Assembly: GCA_016795035.1 (NCBI GenBank)
Contig: JAEUIT010000081.1
Coordinates: 45,777 to 109,776 of the forward strand
Direction of reading: 5' to 3'
Length of the DNA stretch: 64,000 nucleotides
Origin: Phycisphaerae bacterium
Lineage (GTDB): Bacteria; Planctomycetota; Phycisphaerae; Phycisphaerales; SM1A02
Shown: in pieces, positions 8,890 through 15,334 of the stretch
Position numbering within the stretch: the first letter of the stretch is position 1
How the letters are laid out: each line of letters begins with the position of its first letter
Program-made: the position numbers and the translations under genes
Notes under the pieces: model-generated
What the model was told of the DNA's origin: nothing
What the model saw: only the letters and a program-made list of their open reading frames with translations
Databases searched by the model: none

Positions 8890-9969
8890 ATGCGTCGTCC
8901 TCATGAGCCCGTCCGTTCGTCCTCGTCGGCTTTGACCCGCTCCGGCGGGTGCACGCCCGCCCGCCGCCCTCACGGGTTCACCCTCGTCGAAATGCTCGCC
9001 GTCATCGCCGTCATCGCGGCGCTTCTCGGCGTCCTCCTCGTGGGGCTTCAGGCGGCGCAACGGTCGAGTAAGCGCACGAAGCAGCTCTCGAACCTGAAGC
9101 AGGTCTTCCAAGGCTGGACGCAATACGCCGGCAACCACGGCGACTCGATCCTCCCGGGATACCTCGACGTGAACACGCAGGCCGCGTGGCGGGTGAAGTA
9201 CAAGTCGAAGGTCGGAACCCAAGAAGTGGTCATTCCGCCGGAGTACTGCGCCGAATATCCGTGGCGACTCCTGCCGTATCTCGATCACCAGACGGGACCG
9301 ATGTTCGAGTACCTCGACAAGAGCGATCCGGACGCCCTTCGGCCGCCGCAGCTGGGCGGACCGGCCCTAGGGCAAGGCCTCCTTGAGGTCTCTCAGAATC
9401 CGGAGTTTGGCTACAACGGCTATTACCTAGGCGGACGCTGGACGGCGAATCCGGATCCAGTCCTCACCTTCGGCAACTCGACCTACCAGCGCGCCGACGG
9501 TCAGAACGCGAAGGCCAGCATGGTCGCGACGAAGATCGCGAGCATCGTGCAGCCGAGCGAGATGATCGTCTTCTGCGCGTCGACCTTCCGTGATCCCGGC
9601 TACTACAACGAGTCGAAGGACGAAGGCGCTCTCGGATGGTCGACGATCGTGCCGCACATCCTCGCCGACCAGTTGATCTGGGAGCCGAGTGACGGCGGCA
9701 ACTACTCGAGCGTCAGCGTCTCCCAGGCCGACCTGAACGGATTTTCGAATCACATCTTGGCGCAGAAGACGTTCGTGAGTTCGCAGGCCGGCATGCTGGT
9801 CAGCCAGCCCGCGGGCGTGCCGCTCCGCCGTCACGGACCGACGGTCGCCCTCGTGCGCGCCGACGGCAACACCAACGCGACCGGCCTCGGCGACCTCCTC
9901 GACCAGCGCAAGTGGATGAACGCGGCGTGGAGCGGATCGAATCCGTTCGCGTTCACGCACAGCCCGTAA
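8890..9969 (+). CDS. Prepilin-like protein with H-X9-DG signature (DUF1559 type)
   Basis: A protein of 359 aa from the ATG at 8890, which has GGAG upstream. An in-frame ATG at 8710 would add an implausible 60-residue basic extension in front of the pilin leader. The leader is HGFTLVEMLAVIAVIAALL (about residues 28-46), with processing between G and F and glutamate at +5. The C-terminal part has HGPTVALVRADG, an exact H-X9-DG pattern. Such proteins are abundant in Planctomycetota and are thought to be pseudopilins or surface proteins. It sits between repeat elements C and D. Confidence 0.85.
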   Translation: MRRPHEPVRSSSSALTRSGGCTPARRPHGFTLVEMLAVIAVIAALLGVLLVGLQAAQRSSKRTKQLSNLKQVFQGWTQYAGNHGDSILPGYLDVNTQAAWRVKYKSKVGTQEVVIPPEYCAEYPWRLLPYLDHQTGPMFEYLDKSDPDALRPPQLGGPALGQGLLEVSQNPEFGYNGYYLGGRWTANPDPVLTFGNSTYQRADGQNAKASMVATKIASIVQPSEMIVFCASTFRDPGYYNESKDEGALGWSTIVPHILADQLIWEPSDGGNYSSVSVSQADLNGFSNHILAQKTFVSSQAGMLVSQPAGVPLRRHGPTVALVRADGNTNATGLGDLLDQRKWMNAAWSGSNPFAFTHSP

Positions 9970-9977
9970 GAGGAGCA

Positions 9978-10086
9978 CGCGGCCTTTGGCCGCGGGGATT
10001 CAGGATTCAGGAGTGAGGAGTCCGTGCGGGAGAGGTTGGTTCAGACGGTCTTTCACTGACTCCTGACTCCTGTCTTCTGACTCCTT
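9978..10086. repeat. Intergenic inverted-repeat element D with leading hairpin
   Basis: It starts with the hairpin CGCGGCC-TTT-GGCCGCG (9978-9994), 8 bases after the pseudopilin stop. GGATTCAGGATTCAGGAGT units follow, then a spacer, and then TGACTCC units (10055-10085). It has the same architecture as element C. The pyrimidine arm leads into the pqiA-like start region. Confidence 0.8.
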
Positions 10087-10113
10087 CTTCATCTCCCCCG
10101 TATCCTCCGCCGC

Positions 10114-10746
10114 ATGCGAACGGTCTGTCATGCGTGCGGGCTTGAGCAGCACGTGCGGCCGCTTGGGCCGTCCGAGCGGGCGCGCTGCGCTCGTTGCTCG
10201 CGACCGCTCCTGACCCATGCGTCGGGCGACGCCTCGCGCGCCGCGGCGGTCGCGCTTGCGGCGCTCATCCTGCTCATTCCGGCGAACGTCCTTCCGATCC
10301 TCGAGCTCGAGTACCTCGGCCGCGTGTCGGCAAGCACGGTGTGGGGCGGCTGCGTGGCGCTTTGGAACGAGCGCATGTGGCTCGTCGCGACCATCGTCTT
10401 CCTCGCGAGCATCGCGATCCCCTTCGCGAAGCTCGCGGCGATCTTCTACCTCTCGATCTACGCCGGCACCCGCCGCATGGTCGCCTTCCGCGCGCGGCTC
10501 CTCGTCGCCCTCGAGGTGGTTGGCCGCTGGTCGATGCTCGACGTCTTCCTCCTCGCGGTCTTGGTCGCCGTCATCAAGCTCGATTCGCTGTCGAGCGCGC
10601 GGCCAGGCCCAGGGCTCTTCTTCTTCGCCGCGGTCGTCGTCCTCACGATGGTGAGTAGCGCCCTCTTCGATTCCCGGGCGCTCTGGCGCGAACTGATCGA
10701 CGTGAAGTCGCCGAACGTGCGGCGAGCGACGGAGGCGACGACGTGA
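10114..10746 (+). CDS. pqiA: PqiA-like inner-membrane protein
   Basis: A protein of 210 aa with one PqiA unit. It has an N-terminal zinc ribbon (CHACGLEQ...CARCSRPL, residues 5-33) followed by four membrane segments from about residue 45. PANVLPILELEYLG is a classic PqiA motif. E. coli PqiA has two such units; single-unit forms are common in other phyla. With PqiB it moves lipids between the inner and outer membranes, which implies a diderm envelope. It overlaps the next gene by GTGA, indicating an operon. No Shine-Dalgarno is seen; the leader is pyrimidine-rich. Confidence 0.85.
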   Translation: MRTVCHACGLEQHVRPLGPSERARCARCSRPLLTHASGDASRAAAVALAALILLIPANVLPILELEYLGRVSASTVWGGCVALWNERMWLVATIVFLASIAIPFAKLAAIFYLSIYAGTRRMVAFRARLLVALEVVGRWSMLDVFLLAVLVAVIKLDSLSSARPGPGLFFFAAVVVLTMVSSALFDSRALWRELIDVKSPNVRRATEATT

Positions 10747-11684
10747 CCGACGAAACCCCGACGGCGGCCGCTTTGACCTCGCCTGCTCCCTCGCCAGCGC
10801 CCGCGCCGGCCGAACCGCTCGGCCTGCCCGAAGCTCGCGTCGAACCGCGCTCGCGGGCGCGGCTCGTCTGGCTCCTGCCGATCCTCGCGCTCCTCGCGAT
10901 CGCGATCCTCCTCGTCGAAGAGTGGCGCACTCGCGGCCCGCGCATCGAGGTCGAAGTCCCGCGTGCAAGCGGCATCGAGCCCGGGCGCACCGCCGTCCTC
11001 TCGCACGGCGTGCCGATCGGTGTGGTGAGCGAGGTGCGCCTCGACGCCGCGCGCGAGCATCCGATCGTCACGATCGATCTGCACCGCTGGGCCTCGGCCT
11101 ACGCGACCGACGGCAGCGTCTACTGGGTCGTGCGGCCATCGATCGGATTCCGCGGCGTCTCGGGGCTCGAGACGCTCGCCTCGGGCCCCGTCCTCGAAGC
11201 CCGCGCCGGCGCCGACGGCGCGGCGCGGAAGACCTCCTTCGTCGCGCTTGCCCGCGCCCCCCTCGACGCCGCGAGCGCGAACGGCCTCGCGATCACGCTC
11301 ACGATGCCGAAACTCGGCTCGATCCGCCCGGGCTCGCCCGTCACCTACCGCGACATCGCGGTGGGCGAAGTCATCGACACGCGACTGGCCGACGACAGCA
11401 CGAAGGTCCTGCTCGACGTCCTGATCCTGCCGCGCTACGCGCCGCTCGTCCGCACCTCGACGCGCTTCTGGAATACGAGCGGCTTCGGCGTCGACCTCGG
11501 CGTGACCGGCGTGAAGCTCCGCACCGAGAGCCTCGAAGCCCTCCTCGGCGGCGGCATCGCGCTCGCGACGCCCTCCGAGCGCGACCCGCAGGCCGCGCCG
11601 GGCACCGTGTTCGACGTCGCGCCGGAGCCAGAGAAGGAATGGACGCGCTGGTCGCCGACGATCGAGCTCGCGCCGGGACCGTAG
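10743..11684 (+). CDS. pqiB: PqiB-like MCE-domain protein
   Basis: A protein of 313 aa. A Pro/Ala-rich cytoplasmic start is followed by one membrane helix (LVWLLPILALLAIAILLVEEW, about residues 40-60) and two MCE domains. Each MCE domain begins with a 'G-I-x-P-G-x-x-V-x-x-x-G-x-x-I-G-x-V' type stretch, e.g. SGIEPGRTAVLSHGVPIGVV. E. coli PqiB has three MCE domains, so this is a shorter form. It starts at GTG (10743), overlapping the pqiA stop. The last 40 codons are duplicated at 13268 and in degraded form near 15206. No pqiC-like lipoprotein follows. Confidence 0.85.
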   Translation: MTDETPTAAALTSPAPSPAPAPAEPLGLPEARVEPRSRARLVWLLPILALLAIAILLVEEWRTRGPRIEVEVPRASGIEPGRTAVLSHGVPIGVVSEVRLDAAREHPIVTIDLHRWASAYATDGSVYWVVRPSIGFRGVSGLETLASGPVLEARAGADGAARKTSFVALARAPLDAASANGLAITLTMPKLGSIRPGSPVTYRDIAVGEVIDTRLADDSTKVLLDVLILPRYAPLVRTSTRFWNTSGFGVDLGVTGVKLRTESLEALLGGGIALATPSERDPQAAPGTVFDVAPEPEKEWTRWSPTIELAPGP

Positions 11685-12081
11685 AGCCGTCGCCCGGCGT
11701 CGACCTGATCCCGGAGACGCGGCGATGCCGTGAATGGCAAGCGGGCGCATCGGCCACGCCTGCGCGCGAACGATAGAAGGGGAAGGAACCACCGATGAAC
11801 ACTGATGAACACAGATCGGGCAGCGGAGAGCTCGCCGCGCGGTAGTCGCATGAGACGAACGCGAGCACGCATAAGAGCGACGGAGGGCGAGCGAGGTTCG
11901 GGACGCGGCCGCGACGCCCCGGCTGCAACGCGAAGTGGGAGAGTCGGAAGGACGCCCGAAGGCCACATGAGGCCGGAGGGCGGTGATGGTGCGAGCGAGC
12001 GTGCGTCGGTAGGCTGTACGGAACCTCGTCGCCACGACAGACACTCGAGGTCCGCAATAATTAGGCCTGGCCTCAGCTATA
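11565..12081 (+). repeat. Direct repeat B, copy 1 (pqiB 3' end plus flank)
   Basis: A segment of about 517 bp that starts inside pqiB and runs about 400 bases past its stop. It recurs in the same orientation at 13268-13785, with most bases identical by eye and only a few length changes. It includes a tandem word, GATGAACACTGATGAACAC (from about 11794). No gene can be supported in its non-coding part. Confidence 0.88.
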
Positions 12082-12209
12082 CGATATGGCGAGACTTCGA
12101 TGGGATTGTTGCTGTCCAACCGGAGAGGCGAACTGCCCGCAATGCGGGTCGTGCGACTCGACGAGCATCAGCCAGTGGATTCCTGCACCCAACCCCTCGT
12201 GCCCATAAG

Positions 12210-12878
12210 ATGGGCCCTCGATCAGTGCAAAACCAGAGGCTCCACAACGTAGGCTTGGCCGGGAGGTCATCTAGGATCGAAGCAGTCATTCAGGCCGCAT
12301 ACTGCACATTCCTCTATACAATTGCCGCTCTCGCGCTTGTACTACTCTTCGCATGGGCGCCAACACTGTTTGGCAGAGCAACAGTAAGTCCTCGAGAGGT
12401 GTTGCCCCGTTGGCGCTGGCTCGGTCTCGCACCACAATCGTGGATTGACACCACCGACTTACAAGTGGCGACTTCAATCAGCGAAGGTCTCGGATATGTC
12501 GAGGTTTCGTATTTGTTTGGACCATCGACGTCACGAATTGCCGCGGGCTGGCCTTTCGTCGCACTCTTCGGTTCTGTTCCCGAACCGGGATCCCCCTACC
12601 TTGACACGGTAACACCAGCAATGCACTTTCCGACTTGCCTCCCGCTACAAAGACGAGAGTGGATCCCAATAACCCCGTACTGGCCAGGGCTTGTCGCCGA
12701 CCTACTGATCTGGATCTGTCTTCTTTCTTCCATTCCGCTCTTGCGCGGACTTGTGCGAAGCCTGGTAGGGCGGTGCGCAAGGTGCGGCCATCGCATTCTG
12801 CCGTCAGAAGGTCGATGTAACGAGTGCGGGTGGTTGCCCCGTTCAGCCAGTCACACGTCTCGGGACCCAGCGCCGTAG
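12210..12878 (+). CDS. Membrane protein with C-terminal zinc ribbon, unknown function
   Basis: A protein of 222 aa from the ATG at 12210. The reading frame stays open upstream into the repeat, so the start is uncertain. There is one membrane segment near the N-terminus (FLYTIAALALVLLFAWAPTLF) and one near residues 170-190 (DLLIWICLLSSIPLLRGLV). The protein ends in a four-cysteine ribbon, CARCGHRILPSEGRCNECGW. This layout is frequent in Planctomycetota, where such genes have no known role. The base composition is less GC-rich than that of pqiB. It sits between copies of repeats B and A, as if carried by the duplicated block. Confidence 0.6.
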   Translation: MGPRSVQNQRLHNVGLAGRSSRIEAVIQAAYCTFLYTIAALALVLLFAWAPTLFGRATVSPREVLPRWRWLGLAPQSWIDTTDLQVATSISEGLGYVEVSYLFGPSTSRIAAGWPFVALFGSVPEPGSPYLDTVTPAMHFPTCLPLQRREWIPITPYWPGLVADLLIWICLLSSIPLLRGLVRSLVGRCARCGHRILPSEGRCNECGWLPRSASHTSRDPAP

Positions 12879-12897
12879 CGCAGCGACCTTCATTCAA

Positions 12898-13190
12898 ATT
12901 GAGCCAGACACATTTGGGACCAATTGAGCCAGGCACATTTATGGGGACGCAGATAGGTGGGCCACGAACTCGATTCGCCATCTACTGCCAATCCCCGACA
13001 ACCTCGGCCTGGCTTCCGTGCAAGCCTGAATGCAAGCGGAAATCTCACTCGCCACAACCCCCGCCCTTTTCTAATCTTGCATCCCCCCGCCCTCCCCTTG
13101 CCAAGGTGGATGTCGCGGGTGCAAGTCCTTCACCCGCTCTCCCAAGCGCAGGCCGCGAGACCTGCGTTTCACGTCCGAACTCCTACCTCG
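12898..13190 (+). repeat. Direct repeat A, copy 1
   Basis: It begins with two copies of ATTGAGCCAGRCACAT (12898 and 12922) and the word GGGGACGCAGATAGGTGG. It then contains a tRNA-Gly-like 3' half (13088-13139) and a hairpin-like stretch after it. The same series recurs at 14857-15130. Together with repeat B this accounts for the interval 12879-13809, where no gene is seen. Confidence 0.85.
13088..13139 (+). pseudogene. Decayed tRNA-Gly(GCC) 3' half, copy 1
   Basis: The anticodon arm is recognisable (CCCC-TTGCCAA-GGTGG, anticodon GCC). A damaged T-arm (GCGGGTGCAAGTCC) and an acceptor 3' strand ending CACCCGCTC follow. The matching 5' half (GCGGGTG... and D-arm) is absent upstream. It therefore cannot fold as a tRNA and is a remnant. 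Confidence 0.62.
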
Positions 13191-13267
13191 CCGGGGCGGT
13201 CCGGGCAACGAGCCCACGCCGGCGCGATCTCATGGTGCGGTGCGAACAGAGGCCCCGCGCAGGTGTT

Positions 13268-13785
13268 GCGACGCCCTCCGAGCGCGACCCGCAGGCCGCG
13301 CCGGGGACCATGTTCGAGGTCGCGCCCGAGCCCGAGAAGGAATGGACGCGCTGGTCGCCGGCGATTGAACTCAGGCCGGGACCGTGAGCCGTCGTGCGGC
13401 GTAGGCCGTGATCCCGAAGACGCGGCGATGCCTTGAATGGCAAGCGGGAGCATCGGACGAACCTCTGTGCGAACGGCCGAAAGAGATGGAACCACCGATG
13501 AACACTGATAAACACAGATCGGGCAGCGGAGAGCTCGGCGCGCGGTAGTCGCTTGAGACGATCGCGAGCACGCACACGAGCGACGGAGGGCGAACGAGGT
13601 TCGGGACGCGGCCGCGACGCTGCGGCTGCAACGCGAAGTGGGAGAGTCGGAAGGACGCCCGAAGGCCACACGAGGCCGGCGGGCGGCGATGTTGCGCGCG
13701 AGCGTGCGTCGGCTACGCTGTACGGAACCTCGTCGCCACGACGGGCACTTGAGGTCCGCAATAACTAGGCCTGGCCTCAGATATA
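13268..13785 (+). repeat. Direct repeat B, copy 2
   Basis: The second copy of the 11565-12081 segment. It still encodes the last pqiB residues in frame (ATPSERDPQAAPGT..., ending PGP-stop at 13387) but has no start or membrane part, so it is a pqiB 3' fragment. Homology stops at the ATATA stretch before the small gene at 13810. Confidence 0.88.
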
Positions 13786-13809
13786 TAAAGCCCGGCCTGG
13801 GCTCTGCAA

Positions 13810-14109
13810 ATGACGCACCTGTACCAGCTAGCCGCGCCGCTTGCAATCATATTGGGATGTACGCTGCCCCTGCTCGGAGTACTTTGGCTCTACGGCCGTC
13901 GACCTGTTGCCGTCATCCGTGCGACGCTCGGGTCGCGCTGGATGGTAGTCGCCGTTTTCGTCAGTGTCTTGTGCGTCATCGCGACGGTCTTTCTCGATTT
14001 GATATCCAACACCCCGCTAGAGGCCCGGAGACTTTTTGGCGCGGCAATCCTTCCCCTCTACTTCACGTGGTCGCTGCTAGCCGTGTTCCAACTTGCACGA
14101 CCAAAGTGA
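13810..14109 (+). CDS. Small three-helix membrane protein, unknown function
   Basis: A protein of 99 aa with three hydrophobic segments (residues 8-28, 44-64 and 74-94) joined by basic loops. It begins ATG 25 bases after the end of repeat B copy 2. An AT-rich patch, ATATATAAAG (13781-13790), lies just upstream and could be a promoter -10 region. I do not recognise the family. The coherent membrane pattern makes it likely to be a real gene. Confidence 0.5.
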   Translation: MTHLYQLAAPLAIILGCTLPLLGVLWLYGRRPVAVIRATLGSRWMVVAVFVSVLCVIATVFLDLISNTPLEARRLFGAAILPLYFTWSLLAVFQLARPK

Positions 14110-14271
14110 GCGCGGGCGCGACACGTCCGGCGATGGAAGATCAGGCAACTCCTCGAACTGGCCGCCGCGCCGTTCCACTTGGTGCCCATTCAGAGCCTGA
14201 TGACGTAGCCCACATCGAGCCACGCCCATGTATCGAAACTCCATCAGGCTCGGGGTCTTGAGGCGCATGCG

Positions 14272-14799
14272 ATGAGCTACTTCCTCTTCGGCGTTGTTCG
14301 ATTGGCTGGCTTGACCGAGGGAGAACTCGACGAGTTCGGCTGGCGGATGGTCGGCGCTGGGTCGGAACTCCGGCTCTTTGTTCTAGTAGGCCCGAACGTC
14401 ACGCAACCACCGGTGCGCGACATCCTGCGGGAGCTCGATCAGCTTGGCGGCGATGACCTCCCCTTTATGTTGACGACCTCGCCGCTCCGGGATACCTCGC
14501 ACGAACTCATCTCCCCGTACCAGGTGGCCGGCGGAGACCTTCGTGTGGTGCGGGACTCGTTGGGCAGGGTCGGGACGTGGCTAGAACGGGTCTCGGAACT
14601 CCAGGGCGTTCGGGGCATTCAGCTCTTCACGAGCGAGGGATATGACACGAGCTTCGCCGAGAGCGAGTCTTCGCCAGCCGGTCTTGCCGAACAGGTCATG
14701 GAGCGTCTTGAAGGGACGTGTGACTTGCCGTCGCTGCGGATCCACGTGACGCTGCCTGGCCAGGCCGGCACCGAAGTCGCGCGGCAAGATCCGGTGTAG
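14272..14799 (+). CDS. Hypothetical cytoplasmic protein
   Basis: A protein of 175 aa with a mixed alpha/beta pattern, acidic, without signal peptide or membrane segment. I recognise no motif. Residues 1-35 (YFLFGVVRLAGLTEGELDEFGW) and the rest have normal amino-acid composition, which supports coding. It lies between repeat B copy 2 and repeat A copy 2 and is therefore possible cargo of the duplicated block. Confidence 0.5.
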   Translation: MSYFLFGVVRLAGLTEGELDEFGWRMVGAGSELRLFVLVGPNVTQPPVRDILRELDQLGGDDLPFMLTTSPLRDTSHELISPYQVAGGDLRVVRDSLGRVGTWLERVSELQGVRGIQLFTSEGYDTSFAESESSPAGLAEQVMERLEGTCDLPSLRIHVTLPGQAGTEVARQDPV

Positions 14800-15020
14800 C
14801 CGGTCTATGTCTCCTTCCGTACCTCGAGGTCCTCCCGGCAACGAGGAAGTGATTGGATTGAGCCAGGCACATGCAAGGGGACGCAGATAGGTGGATCAAC
14901 GAACTCGTTTCGCCGGCCACTACCAATCCCTGCCAACGTCCGTCTACCGTCCGTGCAAGCCCGAGTGCAAACCGAATTCGCGCGAGCCACAACCCCCGCC
15001 CTTTTCTAATCTTGCAACAC

Positions 15021-15075
15021 CCCGCCTCCCCTTGCCAAGGTGGATGTCGCGGGTTCAACTCCCTTTCACCCGCTC
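15021..15075 (+). pseudogene. Decayed tRNA-Gly(GCC) 3' half, copy 2
   Basis: It contains CTTGCCAAGG (anticodon GCC), GCGGGTTCAACTCCC (T-arm) and CACCCGCTC (acceptor 3' strand). It is better preserved than copy 1, but extra bases after the T-arm and a missing 5' half rule out a functional tRNA. It is followed at once by a hairpin, as real tRNA genes often are. Confidence 0.65.
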
Positions 15076-15082
15076 TTCAAAC

Positions 15083-15102
15083 CGCAGGCCGCGAGGCCTG
15101 CG
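15083..15102 (+). terminator. Hairpin after the tRNA-Gly remnant
   Basis: A perfect 8-bp stem, CGCAGGCC/GGCCTGCG, with a GCGA tetraloop. No T-run follows. Copy 1 of the repeat (about 13146-13165) has one mismatch. It is probably the former tRNA terminator. Confidence 0.55.
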
Positions 15103-15205
15103 ATCTCAATTCCCAACTCCTCCGTAGCCGGGGCCGTCAAGGCGACGAGGCCACGTCGGCGCAGTCTCCTCGTCGCCCAAGCCAGTGAGCGCCCGCCCAT
15201 TCATG

Positions 15206-15272
15206 GCGACGCCCCCCCGCGCACGACCCGCCCGCCGCGCCGGGCGCCGTGTTCGACGTCGCGCCGGGGCTC
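15206..15272 (+). repeat. Fragment of repeat B (degraded pqiB tail)
   Basis: Short similarity to the start of repeat B: GCGACGCCC, GCCGCGCCGGGC and GTGTTCGACGTCGCGCCGG occur in the same order. Frame and spacing are lost and the similarity ends after about 67 bases. It follows repeat A copy 2, just as repeat B copy 2 follows repeat A copy 1. Confidence 0.7.
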
Positions 15273-15334
15273 TGATCCCGTGACTTCGTGATCTCGGGAG
15301 AACGGCAATGACGTGAACGGCATGGAGGTTCGCC

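Larger units (their letters stand above)
14857..15130 (+). repeat. Direct repeat A, copy 2
   Basis: It matches 12898-13190 through ATTGAGCCAGGCACAT, GGGGACGCAGATAGGTGG, the CCCGCCCTTTTCTAATCTTG stretch, the tRNA-Gly remnant and the following hairpin. This copy has one ATTGAGCC word instead of two. The interval 14800-15334 contains only this repeat, a fragment of repeat B and the leader of the next gene. Confidence 0.85.

Noticed and set aside
13090..13139. A functional tRNA-Gly gene
   Set aside because: The 5' acceptor strand and D-arm are missing and the T-arm is damaged.
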